DNA from: Bacteroidales bacterium
GTDB taxonomy: Bacteria; Bacteroidota; Bacteroidia; Bacteroidales; Lentimicrobiaceae
DNA: 64,000 bases
Assembly: GCA_016788045.1 (NCBI GenBank)
Contig: JAEUTG010000042.1
Location: 124,001-188,000 of the forward strand
Direction: 5' to 3'
Below the pieces are notes generated by a model. The model did no database searches. It was not told the origin of the DNA and saw only the letters and a program-made list of their open reading frames with translations. The number at the start of each line of letters is the position of its first letter. Positions within the stretch are counted from its first letter, which is position 1. The position numbers and the translations under genes are program-made. This document shows positions 1 through 8,553 of this stretch, one piece after another.

Positions 1-635
1 GCTGTCTGGTTAAGTTGGTAGAATCTGTCAAGATAGGCCTTGTCAATAACATCATGCTGAGATTGCTTTAGCAAACCATACCAATAGCCGAGCTGAGTAT
101 GCCAATCTGTCAGTACCTTTTGAACCGGGGCATCGGTTCCGGTAAGCATCTTTAAAGAGATGGCCGGCGGGGTGTAACTTTTAAAAGTTGTCTGGTTCAC
201 ATTCAGTCCTAAACCGGATACAGAGTGTGTAATGTAATTGCCTGATATTTGGTTGAATATAAGTATCCCTGCAATCTTTTTCCGGTCGATATAAATGTCG
301 TTCGGCCATTTGATCTCAGGCTGAAAGGGTAAACTGAAGGTGCTGAGGAGGCTGCAAACCGAAAGGGCCACAATCTTGGTAAGCATAAACTGCTGTTCAG
401 CTCTCAGGAAATCAGGATAAAGCAGGGCGCTTGCAGTGATGTTTTTCCCCGGTTCGCTTTCCCAGAGGTTGTTTCCCTGCCCTTTGCCCTGGGTCTGGTT
501 GAAGGTGTAGATGAGGGATCCTTCCGGCGGTCTGCCGCTATTTAACAGGTTAATTGCTGAGAGGTTTGTTGATTCCGCTGTCTGCAACATCAGAAGTTGT
601 GCGTCAGTAAAAGGCATATATTGAGTTGCTACCAT
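1..635 (-). CDS. birA: Biotin--[acetyl-CoA-carboxylase] ligase, 3' end cut by window edge
   Basis: Biotin protein ligase activates biotin with ATP and attaches it to the carboxyl-carrier protein of biotin-dependent carboxylases in the cytoplasm. Translating the minus strand from the ATG at 635 gives an open frame to the edge. It contains the biotinoyl-AMP loop equivalent GKGQGNNLWES (about residues 50-60) and the KWPNDIYIDRKKIAGIL block that holds the catalytic lysine of the family. The protein starts directly in the catalytic domain with no N-terminal winged helix, so it looks like the enzyme-only class rather than the BirA repressor. About 211 residues are present; the C-terminal domain lies outside. 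It is divergent from rsfS, as is common in Bacteroidetes. Confidence 0.9.
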   Translation of the reverse strand, partial: MVATQYMPFTDAQLLMLQTAESTNLSAINLLNSGRPPEGSLIYTFNQTQGKGQGNNLWESEPGKNITASALLYPDFLRAEQQFMLTKIVALSVCSLLSTFSLPFQPEIKWPNDIYIDRKKIAGILIFNQISGNYITHSVSGLGLNVNQTTFKSYTPPAISLKMLTGTDAPVQKVLTDWHTQLGYWYGLLKQSQHDVIDKAYLDRFYQLNQT

Positions 636-758
636 TGATAACTGCCAACTTTTAATCGGTACAATTGTTGATAAACAAATGCAGGTTATAACTGTAATTT
701 ATTCTGCGACCTGATTTATACCGGGTAGCCGGCAATGAACAACCGTAAATTATATTTA

Positions 759-766
759 TAACTTTG
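759..766 (+). promoter_or_regulatory. -7 box of the rsfS-ftsH operon
   Basis: TAACTTTG matches the Bacteroidetes -7 consensus TAnnTTTG and lies 21 bp before the rsfS ATG. No clear TTTG -33 element is seen at 19-21 bp upstream, so this is a half-supported promoter. Confidence 0.4.
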
Positions 767-787
767 CAAAAATAAAACAATCAGCCT

Positions 788-1207
788 ATGGCCGTTAAAA
801 AAGAAAAGTCAGCATCAGAAATGTTGGCAGCAATCGTTGTTCAGGGAATTTTTGAAAAACTGGGCGAAGAGGTTGTGCAGATTGATCTGCGCCGCATCCA
901 TAATTCAATTGCTGATTTTTTCATTGTCTGTCATGGAAAATCGCGCAATCAGGTAGAAGCCATTGCAGATTCAGTGCAGATGGAAGTAAAAAAGGCCATT
1001 GGAATCAATGTCTGGAAAAAAGAAGGTTTTGAAAATGCTGAATGGGTATTGCTGGATTATTTTGATGTTGTGGTTCACATCTTCCAGGAACCCAACCGGC
1101 GTTTTTACCGGCTTGAAGAACTTTGGGCTGATGCAGATATTACCAGATGTAACCCGGAATTACCGGTAAAAAAGAACACTAAGAAAAAAACTTCGGCTGA
1201 CGCCTGA
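788..1207 (+). CDS. rsfS: Ribosomal silencing factor RsfS (YbeB/Iojap)
   Basis: RsfS binds ribosomal protein uL14 on the large subunit and blocks subunit joining under nutrient limitation. The 139-residue protein carries the DUF143 fold signature: an IVVQGIFEKLGEEVVQIDLR start, the ADFFIVCHGKSRNQVEAIAD block and the WVLLDYFDVVVHIF block. Length is slightly above the family's usual 105-130 because of a Lys-rich C-terminal tail (KKNTKKKTSADA). The ATG follows a -7 box by 21 bp. ftsH starts 7 bp after its stop, so the two are co-transcribed. Confidence 0.95.
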   Translation: MAVKKEKSASEMLAAIVVQGIFEKLGEEVVQIDLRRIHNSIADFFIVCHGKSRNQVEAIADSVQMEVKKAIGINVWKKEGFENAEWVLLDYFDVVVHIFQEPNRRFYRLEELWADADITRCNPELPVKKNTKKKTSADA

Positions 1208-1214
1208 AAGAATT

Positions 1215-3281
1215 ATGAACGAAAACAACGAGAAGAAAACTGACAATGGATTTGGCAAGCCAAAGAATGGCAAGCCAAAATTCAATTACATGTGGATATA
1301 CGCGCTGCTTGCCCTGATGATTATCGGCCTGCAGTTTTTTGGATCATGGGGTGAATCACCGAAACAGATTGGGTGGGGTGAAGTAAAAACCATGGTCACC
1401 AATCAGGATATCGAGCGCCTGGTGCTTGTGAACAAAGAGTTTGCAGAAATATACATTAAAAAGGATAAGTTCAAGCTTGATAAGTACAAGAACCTGAAAC
1501 CCACCGACAGATTTGGTGCCAGCAAGCCACAATTTGTGTATAACATCGGATCGGTTGAAACTTTTGAAAAGGATTTTGCTGAAATTCAGCAAGGGGTTGA
1601 AAAACCGGTTTACATAGAGAATCTCACCAGGCGCAACGTCTGGGGTGATGCCCTTTCGTGGATTTTACCGGTTGCCCTGTTGGTTGGGGCCTGGTTTTTC
1701 ATCATGCGGATGATGAGCCGTGGTTCAGGCGGCGGAGGTCAGATTTTCAACATCGGCAAATCGAAAGCCCAGCTGTTTGATAAGGACACCCATGTGAATG
1801 TGAATTTTTCAGATGTTGCCGGACTGGATGAAGCCAAGGTTGAGATTATGGAAATCGTTGATTTCCTGAAGAATCCGAAGAAATATACAACCCTCGGCGG
1901 GAAAATACCCAAAGGAGCCTTGCTCGTGGGGCCTCCGGGAACCGGTAAAACCTTGCTGGCGAAAGCAGTAGCCGGAGAAGCAAAGGTTCCTTTCTTTTCA
2001 CTTTCCGGTTCCGATTTTGTTGAGATGTTTGTCGGGGTAGGTGCCTCGAGGGTGCGCGACCTTTTTAAGCAGGCCAAGGAAAAATCGCCCTGTATCATCT
2101 TTATTGATGAAATTGATGCAATCGGAAGAGCCAGGGGACGCAACCAGATCACAGGGGCAAACGATGAGCGTGAAAATACGCTGAATCAGTTACTTACTGA
2201 GATGGATGGATTTGCCACCAATGCCGGAGTCATTATTCTTGCAGCCACCAACCGGGCCGATATTCTTGACCGGGCCCTGTTGCGGGCCGGGAGGTTTGAT
2301 CGTCAGATTTTGGTAGAGTTGCCTGACCTTGAGGAGCGTAAAGCGATCTTCAAAGTGCATATGAAACCGTTGAAAACCGATGAATCTGTTGATTCGGATT
2401 TTCTGGCCAAACAGACGCCCGGATTCTCAGGAGCCGACATCGCCAATGTCTGTAATGAATCCGCACTCATTGCCGCCCGTCGCAACAAGGGTGAAATCGC
2501 CCGTCAGGATTTTATTGATGCCATTGATCGCATCGTAGGCGGACTGGAAAAGCGTAATAAAATCATTTCACCACAGGAGAAAAAGGTGATTGCCTTCCAT
2601 GAAGCCGGTCATGCTGCCACCAGCTGGCTGCTTGAGTTTGCGCATCCGTTGGTGAAAGTAACCATTGTTCCCCGTGGTAAAGCCCTGGGAGCCGCCTGGT
2701 ACCTTCCCGAAGAGCGGCAGATTACCACCTTCGAACAGATGTTTGATGAACTCACAGCAACACTGGCCGGGAGAGCCTCTGAGGAGATTATTTTCGGGAA
2801 AGTTTCAACCGGAGCGCTCAACGACCTCGAAAAAGTAACCAAGCAGGCTTATGCCATGGTGGTTTATTTCGGGTTGAACAAAGAGGTAGGGAATGTCAGT
2901 TATTATGATTCTACCGGTCAGCAGGAGTATTCTTTCAGCAAGCCTTACAGCGAAGCCACCGCTGAGCTTATTGATCAGGAGATTAAAAAGATTGTTGAGA
3001 AAGCTTATGAAAGGGCGAAAACAATTCTTACCGATAACCGTGACAAACTTGAGCAATTGGCTGATATCCTTCTGAAGAAAGAGGTGATTTTCAGGGAAGA
3101 TCTTGAGAACATTTTCGGCAAGCGGCCTTTTGATGAGCATCTGATTGCTGAAATTAAACCAGCTGCAGAAAATGGTTCCGGTGATCCCGGTGCTGTTTCG
3201 GAAGTTTTACAACCACAGGTTATGCATGAGGTTGCCGATGCTGAACCTGACAAAGGATCACCGGATGAAAACCCGAAATAA
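1215..3281 (+). CDS. ftsH: ATP-dependent zinc metalloprotease FtsH
   Basis: FtsH is a hexameric membrane AAA+ protease that degrades membrane and regulatory proteins. Seen here: a transmembrane segment near residues 25-42, a periplasmic domain, a second transmembrane segment near 145-165, Walker A GPPGTGKT (about residue 239), Walker B IIFIDEID, the second region of homology ending in RAGRFDR, and the zinc site HEAGH (about residue 462). The 688-residue length is normal for Bacteroidetes. The last 40 or so residues are a charged, probably disordered tail. The 3' end overlaps the LUD gene by 17 bp. Position between rsfS and the phospholipid genes is a conserved Bacteroidetes arrangement. Confidence 0.97.
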   Translation: MNENNEKKTDNGFGKPKNGKPKFNYMWIYALLALMIIGLQFFGSWGESPKQIGWGEVKTMVTNQDIERLVLVNKEFAEIYIKKDKFKLDKYKNLKPTDRFGASKPQFVYNIGSVETFEKDFAEIQQGVEKPVYIENLTRRNVWGDALSWILPVALLVGAWFFIMRMMSRGSGGGGQIFNIGKSKAQLFDKDTHVNVNFSDVAGLDEAKVEIMEIVDFLKNPKKYTTLGGKIPKGALLVGPPGTGKTLLAKAVAGEAKVPFFSLSGSDFVEMFVGVGASRVRDLFKQAKEKSPCIIFIDEIDAIGRARGRNQITGANDERENTLNQLLTEMDGFATNAGVIILAATNRADILDRALLRAGRFDRQILVELPDLEERKAIFKVHMKPLKTDESVDSDFLAKQTPGFSGADIANVCNESALIAARRNKGEIARQDFIDAIDRIVGGLEKRNKIISPQEKKVIAFHEAGHAATSWLLEFAHPLVKVTIVPRGKALGAAWYLPEERQITTFEQMFDELTATLAGRASEEIIFGKVSTGALNDLEKVTKQAYAMVVYFGLNKEVGNVSYYDSTGQQEYSFSKPYSEATAELIDQEIKKIVEKAYERAKTILTDNRDKLEQLADILLKKEVIFREDLENIFGKRPFDEHLIAEIKPAAENGSGDPGAVSEVLQPQVMHEVADAEPDKGSPDENPK

Positions 3282-3948
3282 ACTGATTTCAAAACCTGAA
3301 CATATCAAAGAAAGCACAACCCGGGAGAAAGTGCTGAAGAATATCCGTCATGCGCTGATTGATCCATCCGATAATCCATTTCCGGATGTCGAATATGAAT
3401 CGGATATTTATCAACCCATGCCTGAGGAGGCGGATGTAAATTTTGCGGTCGAGTTTGCAAAAACCGGAGGTAAATTTGTTTATTGTGCCTCCGCCCAGGA
3501 TATGCTGGTAAAAGTGAAAGCTGTATTTAACGACAGGGGTTGGACCGAAGCCTGGAGCAATGAAGACTCTCTCATCGGTCTGCTCAATCATGCCGGGGTT
3601 CCCGCGATAAGGCCCAATCAGGGTGTTGAAATGATGAAAATTGCGGTAACTTCCTGCGAGTACCTGATTGCAAGAACCGGCAGTATTATGATGTCATCGC
3701 AGCAATTGTCGGGTCGGAGGTTGTATTCTTTCCCGGAGATTCATATTGTGATTGCCTTTATTTCTCAGATTGTTCCGGACATAAAGACGGCTCTTTCGGG
3801 AATCAGGGAGAAATACACGGGCAGAATGCCTTCTATGGTAACCATGATTACCGGCCCCAGCCGTACAGCTGATATTGAGAAAACACTGGTAATGGGTGTT
3901 CACGGGCCCAAAGAAGTCTATGTATTTCTGGCTGACGACACCAAATAA
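3265..3948 (+). CDS. LUD domain protein (LutC/YkgG family)
   Basis: The 227-residue protein has the LUD-domain C-terminus: ARTGSIMMSS, then EIHIVIAFISQIVPDI, then MITGPSRTADIEKTLVMG and VHGPKEVYVFL. LutC is part of the LutABC lactate oxidation complex in Bacillus, but no lutA or lutB lies nearby, so its reaction here is unknown. An open frame extends 40 codons further upstream, but that part lies wholly inside ftsH. The ATG at 3265 gives a natural N-terminus (MKTRNKL) and a 17-bp overlap with the ftsH stop. DUF2007 follows after 8 bp. Confidence 0.85.
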   Translation: MKTRNKLISKPEHIKESTTREKVLKNIRHALIDPSDNPFPDVEYESDIYQPMPEEADVNFAVEFAKTGGKFVYCASAQDMLVKVKAVFNDRGWTEAWSNEDSLIGLLNHAGVPAIRPNQGVEMMKIAVTSCEYLIARTGSIMMSSQQLSGRRLYSFPEIHIVIAFISQIVPDIKTALSGIREKYTGRMPSMVTMITGPSRTADIEKTLVMGVHGPKEVYVFLADDTK

Positions 3949-3956
3949 TCAACGCT

Positions 3957-4163
3957 ATGGAAGGTTGGACCTGCATCTTTACCTCTGCTTATATACATGA
4001 GATTGAGTTACTTCGTGGAATTCTGGAAGATCGCCAGATCAAAGCCATTGTAGTAAACAAACAAGACTCCAGCTATCTTTTCGGGGAAATAGAACTTTAT
4101 GTCAGCGTTGAAGATGCCTTCAATGCAATTCAAATCATCAAATCTCCTGAGAACCTTGAATAA
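3957..4163 (+). CDS. DUF2007 family small protein
   Basis: This 68-residue protein matches the DUF2007 pattern, sometimes called putative signal-transducing protein: a first strand (WTCIFTSAYIHEIELLRGILED), then IKAIVVNKQDSSY and a final ELYVSVEDAFNAIQII segment. The fold resembles a ferredoxin-like regulatory unit, and the function is unknown. It sits between the LUD gene and cdsA and overlaps the cdsA start. The last half of its coding sequence therefore encodes two frames at once if the cdsA start chosen here is right. Confidence 0.8.
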   Translation: MEGWTCIFTSAYIHEIELLRGILEDRQIKAIVVNKQDSSYLFGEIELYVSVEDAFNAIQIIKSPENLE

Positions 4164-4974
4164 TTTTACTATCCGCACCATAACCGGTGTTTTGTTTGTT
4201 ATTGGCATCATCGGCTCGGTGATCCTGAGCAAATGGGCTTTTGCCGCGTTGTTTATGATAGTTGCGATCGGAGGATTTCTTGAGTACTCAAAGATCATCC
4301 GCCTGTCGAAAGCCTATCCGCACAAACTGGCCGGGATTCTGCTCTCATTGTTGCTTTACAGTACAATCGTGTTGTGGGAGTTCGGTATCGTGGGGTCAGA
4401 ATACCTTTTGCTCAACCTGCTCATATTGCCTGCCCTGTCAATTGTTGAACTCTACAGAAAATCTGCTTCCCCGTTCATGAATGTGGCTGCAGGATTTCTC
4501 GGGTTAGTCTGGGTTGTGCTGCCTTTGGCCCTGCTGAGTGGTTTTTTTAATTCTGAAGCAGAAGGGGTGTGGTTGCAAAGCGGAGCCTTACTCGGATTCT
4601 TTCTGATTTTGTGGATTTATGATTCCGGAGCTTATATTTTCGGCTCGCTCATGGGCAAACACCGGATGCTGGAGCGCATCAGCCCGAAAAAATCGTGGGA
4701 AGGTTTTGTTGGAGGAAGCCTGGCTGGCATACTCACTGCCTATATGATTTCTGCTTCATTTACCGAATTCAGTTTTGGTAAGTGGCTGCTGGTTGCAGTT
4801 TTAATCATTGTTTTTGGTACCTTTGGCGATCTGGTTGAATCTATGCTGAAGAGGAGCACAGGGGTAAAGGATTCCGGAAGCTTGTTGCCGGGCCATGGTG
4901 GGATTCTGGATCGCTTCGATGCTGTATTGCTGGCTGCTCCACCGGTATATGTATTGTTATACTTTCTGAGATAA
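4123..4974 (+). CDS. cdsA: Phosphatidate cytidylyltransferase (CDP-diglyceride synthase)
   Basis: CdsA makes CDP-diacylglycerol from phosphatidate and CTP at the inner membrane, the branch point for phosphatidylethanolamine and anionic lipids. Seen: about eight hydrophobic segments, SPKKSWEGFVGG, and the C-terminal signature running from FGDLVESMLKR through VKDSGSLLPGHGG to LDRFDAVL. In-frame ATGs at 4099, 4114 and 4123 all lie inside the upstream DUF2007 gene. 4123 gives the shortest soluble lead before the first membrane segment, but it remains uncertain. psd, two steps downstream in the pathway, follows after 141 bp; no pssA is in this window. Confidence 0.95.
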   Translation: MQFKSSNLLRTLNNFTIRTITGVLFVIGIIGSVILSKWAFAALFMIVAIGGFLEYSKIIRLSKAYPHKLAGILLSLLLYSTIVLWEFGIVGSEYLLLNLLILPALSIVELYRKSASPFMNVAAGFLGLVWVVLPLALLSGFFNSEAEGVWLQSGALLGFFLILWIYDSGAYIFGSLMGKHRMLERISPKKSWEGFVGGSLAGILTAYMISASFTEFSFGKWLLVAVLIIVFGTFGDLVESMLKRSTGVKDSGSLLPGHGGILDRFDAVLLAAPPVYVLLYFLR

Positions 4975-5115
4975 CTGGCCGGAAGTTTTTCAGATGCTGT
5001 ATTTTCTTCACAGTTTTCCGGTGGGAGAGCAGCAGGATGGTTGATGTGTTTTAGTATGCCAATTGTCAGGCAGGATATTGCCTGGTATAATTATTAAGGA
5101 TTAACTCAGGGAGAA

Positions 5116-5769
5116 ATGGGAGTCCACAAAGAAGGGTACCTGATTATACTTGTCGCATTTATTGCACTCGGGATATTATCGCCGTTAAGTGGCCTCATTG
5201 CCATGCCGCTCTGGCTGCATTATGTGGTGTGGATAGCCCTGGGCTTGTTTTTTATCTGGATAGTTCGTTTCTTCAGGCTCCCGAAAAGGGTATTGTCTCC
5301 TGACGATAGCCTTATTATCTGCCCGGCTGATGGAGAGATCGTTGCCATTGAGGAGGTAGATGAACCTGAATTTTTTGGAGGCAGAAGGGTTCAGGTGTCT
5401 GTTTTTATGTCGCCCAACAACGTGCATGTTAACTGGTCTCCGGTAAGCGGAGTAATCAGGTACATGAAATACCACCCTGGCAAATACCTCGTTGCCTGGC
5501 ACCCGAAGTCTTCTACCGAAAATGAACGCACCACTGTCGTTGTTGAGAATGAAAAAGGAATTCAGGTTATGATGCGGCAGATTGCCGGTGCCCTGGCAAG
5601 GCGCATCGTGTGCTATGCCCGCGAGGGAAATTCCATCAGGCAGGGTGATGAATTCGGTTTCATCAAGTTCGGGTCAAGGGTTGACCTTTTTCTTCCGGTC
5701 GGCTGTAAAGTAGTGGTTGCATTGGGGCAGAAAGTTACCGGAAAGCGCACCATTATCGCAGAACTCTGA
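5116..5769 (+). CDS. psd: Phosphatidylserine decarboxylase family protein (short form)
   Basis: Psd decarboxylates phosphatidylserine to phosphatidylethanolamine using a pyruvoyl group made by self-cleavage. The 217-residue size and the FGSRVDLFLP motif (Gly-Ser near residue 185) match the short form that shares its family with archaetidylserine decarboxylase. Cleavage between Gly and Ser gives the small alpha subunit. Two hydrophobic segments occupy the first 55 residues. PADGEIVAIEEV and VSVFMSPNNVHVNWSPV are further family blocks. It is likely transcribed with cdsA, although the 141-bp gap holds small inverted repeats (5067-5084). Confidence 0.92.
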   Translation: MGVHKEGYLIILVAFIALGILSPLSGLIAMPLWLHYVVWIALGLFFIWIVRFFRLPKRVLSPDDSLIICPADGEIVAIEEVDEPEFFGGRRVQVSVFMSPNNVHVNWSPVSGVIRYMKYHPGKYLVAWHPKSSTENERTTVVVENEKGIQVMMRQIAGALARRIVCYAREGNSIRQGDEFGFIKFGSRVDLFLPVGCKVVVALGQKVTGKRTIIAEL

Positions 5770-5798
5770 AATATTAACAAAACATTAACAAATTGAGG

Positions 5799-5830
5799 TT
5801 TGCGTTACGGCAAGCCTCTGCTTACTTTTG
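5799..5830 (+). promoter_or_regulatory. Bacteroidetes sigma-type promoter
   Basis: TTTG at 5799-5802 and TACTTTTG at 5823-5830 match the -33 TTTG and -7 TAnnTTTG elements with a 20-bp spacer. It lies 26 bp before the ATG of the small secreted protein and is one of the two best promoter matches in the window. Confidence 0.75.
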
Positions 5831-5855
5831 CCAAACCTAATTTAAACTAAGCCTC

Positions 5856-6152
5856 ATGAAAAAGATTTCAATGATTTTATCAGTAATGGCACTGGTATTT
5901 GCCTTTACTATCGTCAGTGTTTCCGCACAGAACGCACCCAAGGAAAAGAAAAAAACTGAAAAGTCAGCTACTGAAAAATCAGACAAAGCATCCACCGATA
6001 GCAAGGGTGCCAAATCAGGCTGCGAATCAAAATCAGATGCTCCGAAATCGGGTTGCGCAACCCCATGTTCAGGTGAAAAAGCCAAATCATGCTGCAGCAA
6101 AGGCGCTCATTCTGACGCCGCCAAACCAGTACCCGCTCCCGAGAAAAAGTAA
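5856..6152 (+). CDS. Small secreted Lys/Ser/Cys-rich protein, unknown function
   Basis: I do not recognise this 98-residue protein. It has a clear signal peptide (MKKISMILSVMALVFAFTIV, cleavage near SVSAQ). The mature part of about 74 residues is built almost wholly of Lys, Ser, Ala, Glu, Asp and Cys. Five cysteines lie in KSGC, KSGC, ATPC and KSCC, all in the second half. There is no hydrophobic core, so it is probably disordered unless it binds metal or forms disulfides. It has its own full promoter and its own terminator, so it is a single-gene unit and is probably well expressed. An overlapping +1 frame open from 5899 to 6162 is only a shadow. Confidence 0.75.
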   Translation: MKKISMILSVMALVFAFTIVSVSAQNAPKEKKKTEKSATEKSDKASTDSKGAKSGCESKSDAPKSGCATPCSGEKAKSCCSKGAHSDAAKPVPAPEKK

Positions 6153-6170
6153 TTTCTCTTAAAAATTTTA

Positions 6171-6205
6171 AGCAAGCTGCCCTCCAGGCAGCTTTTGCTT
6201 TTTAA
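6171..6205 (+). terminator. Intrinsic terminator after the small secreted protein
   Basis: AGCAAGCTGCC, a 5-base loop and GGCAGCTTTTGCT form a stem with a small bulge, followed by a T run. It ends the single-gene unit. Confidence 0.75.
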
Positions 6206-6278
6206 GGGGGGACTTAACGCAATCAAACTGAAATGATAACCCGGGCTATCTTCCCGGCATTGCCCAAGTCAGCATCAT

Positions 6279-6986
6279 TTAAAGGATTTCATACAACTTT
6301 TCCAGGCCAGACACCCTGTATGTGGCCCTTGATTCAGGACATACATTGTTGTAGTCAACCAGTACCTGATCGATGCCGGCATTGAAAGCACCGGTGATAT
6401 CAATTTCTTCATCATCGCCTATCATCAGGCTTTCTTCAGCCAGCGCACCGGCTTTCTGCAAAGCATACAGGAATATTGGAAGATCTGGCTTTTTTACCCC
6501 CGCATCTTCTGAAGTGATTACCTGATCGAAAAAAAGGCTCAGCCCGGAGTGGTTAAGTTTCCGGTACTGAACCTCCTCAAAGCCATTGGTAATGATGTGC
6601 AGGGAGTACTTACCGGCAAGGTATTCAAGCACCGCCAGGGTATGAGGAAACAGGTTGGTTTTGGTCGGACTCAGGCTTACATAATCATTGGCAATGTTGC
6701 TGCTCAGCAGGCTATCGTTGATGCCGAAGTCGCTTAAGGTGAGCGAAAACCTGCGGATATTCAGCATCTCTTTCACAATTTCCCCCCTGCGGTAAAAATC
6801 CCACAACAAATGGTTGTGCTTGTTGTAAACCTCAATAAACGCCTCAAAAGAAGTTACTCCACGCTCTGAGAGGTGATATTTTTCAAACAAATCCCTGAAT
6901 GCTTCTTCAGAGTTGGTGTTGAAATCCCACAAGGTGTTGTCGAGATCGAAAAAAACGTGCTTATACTTTCCTGGACTGATTTCCAT
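6279..6986 (-). CDS. HAD-superfamily hydrolase, YjjG-type nucleotidase
   Basis: The protein of 235 residues is a HAD subfamily IA phosphatase. It shows the nucleophile motif FFDLDNTLWDF near the N-terminus, motif II IITNGF, the KKPD lysine and motif IV GDDEEIDITGA. The LWDF start is characteristic of the YjjG group, which removes phosphate from non-canonical pyrimidine nucleoside monophosphates. That substrate is inferred from the family. An open frame extends to an upstream ATG at 7040. I chose the ATG at 6986 because a -7 box lies at 7005-7012, downstream of the longer start, and family members begin close to the DLDNT motif. Confidence 0.85.
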   Translation of the reverse strand: MEISPGKYKHVFFDLDNTLWDFNTNSEEAFRDLFEKYHLSERGVTSFEAFIEVYNKHNHLLWDFYRRGEIVKEMLNIRRFSLTLSDFGINDSLLSSNIANDYVSLSPTKTNLFPHTLAVLEYLAGKYSLHIITNGFEEVQYRKLNHSGLSLFFDQVITSEDAGVKKPDLPIFLYALQKAGALAEESLMIGDDEEIDITGAFNAGIDQVLVDYNNVCPESRATYRVSGLEKLYEIL

Positions 6987-7004
6987 TCGGATTGTTTTGT
7001 ATCG

Positions 7005-7012
7005 CAAAATTA
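7005..7012 (-). promoter_or_regulatory. -7 box of the HAD gene
   Basis: TAATTTTG on the minus strand matches TAnnTTTG and lies 18 bp before the ATG at 6986. It decides the start. A TTTG at 7038-7041 is 25 bp away, longer than the usual spacer. Confidence 0.5.
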
Positions 7013-7111
7013 GCTTTTTAATATTTTCTGACGCTTTCAAAAAAAAAGTTTGATTTGCTTGACAAAGGTATTTAAAATGTTGTATTATTGTAATATCAAA
7101 ATGATATCAAA

Positions 7112-7990
7112 ATGGAAACAATGGAAAACGAAAAATTTATTAAGCCGCGGTCAGGATATCTGATGCTGGCCGTGATTTTTATCATGGTTGCTTTGCCGGT
7201 TTACCTCATTGTCAATTTCAATTCCAACATTGCACTGATGATTGCATCGGTGGTTGTTCTGGTAGCCGCAGTTTTTCTGCTGCCTGGCATGCTCGTGGTT
7301 AATCCGAATGAGTCGAGTGTGCTGGTTTTGTTCGGCGATTACATCGGGACCGTGAAGCACAATGGTTTTTTCTGGGTTAATCCGTTTCTTACCAGAAGGA
7401 AGATCTCTCTCAGGGCCCGCAATCTGAACAGTGAACCGATCAAAGTAAATGATAAAATCGGCAATCCGATTATGATCGGCATCGTGCTTGTGTGGAAGGT
7501 CAAGGATACTTTCAAGGCTGCTTTTGAAGTTGACGATTACATCCATTATGTTGAAATTCAGAGTGAAGCGGCAATCCGGAAATTGGCCGGTCATTACCCT
7601 TACGATAACTTCGATGATGCTCAGTCAGAAATTTCACTGAGAGCCGGTGGGGAAGAGGTAAACCATGTGCTGGAGGCCGAACTGACTGAGAGGCTTGAAA
7701 GAGCTGGCATTGATGTGATTGAGGCCCGTATCAGTTATCTGGCCTATTCATCAGAAATCGCCGGTGCGATGCTTCGCCGTCAGCAGGCTACTGCCATCAT
7801 TGCTGCACGCACAAAAATTGTTGAAGGGGCTGTAAGCATGGTTGAAATGGCGCTGGAGATGCTGTCGGAGAAAAAGCTGGTTGACCTTGATGAAGAAAGG
7901 AAAGCTACCATGGTCAGCAACCTCATGGTTGTCCTGTGCTCTGATAAAGATGCCAGTCCGGTAATCAATACAGGGACCTTACATCAGTAG
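7112..7990 (+). CDS. SPFH/Band 7 domain membrane protein
   Basis: The 292-residue protein has two hydrophobic segments in the first 65 residues. An SPFH domain follows: VNPNESSVLVLFGDYIGTV, the NPF and LRARNLNSEPIKVNDK blocks, and the AAIRKLAGHYPYD and GIDVIEARISYLAYSSEIA blocks. A helical C-terminus (LEMLSEKKLVDLDEERKATM) ends the protein. SPFH proteins form large oligomeric scaffolds on membranes. It lies 27 bp upstream of an unknown gene and then an Arc-like gene. The group looks like one transcription unit and resembles an SPFH/Arc arrangement I have seen in other bacteria. A possible promoter has TTG at 7059-7061 and TATTATTG at 7083-7090. Confidence 0.85.
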   Translation: METMENEKFIKPRSGYLMLAVIFIMVALPVYLIVNFNSNIALMIASVVVLVAAVFLLPGMLVVNPNESSVLVLFGDYIGTVKHNGFFWVNPFLTRRKISLRARNLNSEPIKVNDKIGNPIMIGIVLVWKVKDTFKAAFEVDDYIHYVEIQSEAAIRKLAGHYPYDNFDDAQSEISLRAGGEEVNHVLEAELTERLERAGIDVIEARISYLAYSSEIAGAMLRRQQATAIIAARTKIVEGAVSMVEMALEMLSEKKLVDLDEERKATMVSNLMVVLCSDKDASPVINTGTLHQ

Positions 7991-8017
7991 CCGGGACATC
8001 AGGAAAAAAACAGAATT

Positions 8018-8512
8018 ATGCAGGTAGTTTCTGAAAATCATACCACGCTGGTGTTTTTCACGGGCGATCAGGAAGCAGCAAGACTCGTATACAAAAACAG
8101 GTTTTCAGCCAAGGCTTCCATACATCTGCCGGATGGACGGACCAGTGAGGTTGTTTTGACGGATTTCTGGAGGAGTATATCAGAAATCCGCGAAAACGGT
8201 AAGACGGTTCTTGTTTTCAGGAGGAGATGGACCGGAAGAACAATTATCGAAACGCCTGACTCTGGCAGCAGGTACACCTATTTCTTCCGGCAGAAAGGTT
8301 TTTTTACCCACCGGTATGTATTGTCTGATAAGGATGACAGAGAACTTGCAGTAGCCCGCCCGCAATTTCAGTGGAAGGGATTCCGGTACAGTTTTAACCT
8401 TGAATTGAGCGACAGCATCAGGCGAAGGGAGAATTATGTGCTTCTGGCTGTTTTACTGGTTTACCTCACGCGACGTGCAATGTCACAGCATCATTCAGCA
8501 GCAGTTGCCTGA
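8018..8512 (+). CDS. Unknown protein between SPFH and Arc-like genes
   Basis: I do not recognise this 164-residue protein. It has no signal peptide. It is beta-rich with many Arg and aromatic residues (FRRRWTGRTI, YTYFFRQKGFF, FQWKGFRYSF) and one hydrophobic segment near the C-terminus (ENYVLLAVLLVYLTRR), so it may be tail-anchored in the inner membrane. The alternating strand pattern (RYVLSDKDDRELAVARP) faintly recalls tubby/LURP-like beta barrels, but that is a guess. It lies 27 bp after the SPFH gene and 41 bp before the Arc-like gene, so it probably works with them. Confidence 0.75.
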   Translation: MQVVSENHTTLVFFTGDQEAARLVYKNRFSAKASIHLPDGRTSEVVLTDFWRSISEIRENGKTVLVFRRRWTGRTIIETPDSGSRYTYFFRQKGFFTHRYVLSDKDDRELAVARPQFQWKGFRYSFNLELSDSIRRRENYVLLAVLLVYLTRRAMSQHHSAAVA

Positions 8513-8553
8513 TTCCTGCTGGTACTAACCAAACAGAATATAACATATTTACA

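Noticed and set aside
3145..3264. 40-codon upstream extension of the LUD gene
   Set aside because: It is entirely inside ftsH in another frame and encodes no conserved residues; the ATG at 3265 is natural.
5067..5084. CAGGCA/TGCCTG hairpin upstream of psd as terminator or riboswitch
   Set aside because: Stem of six pairs without a T run or conserved surroundings; too weak to call.
6987..7040. 18-codon upstream extension of the HAD gene
   Set aside because: A -7 box at 7005-7012 would lie inside the coding part.
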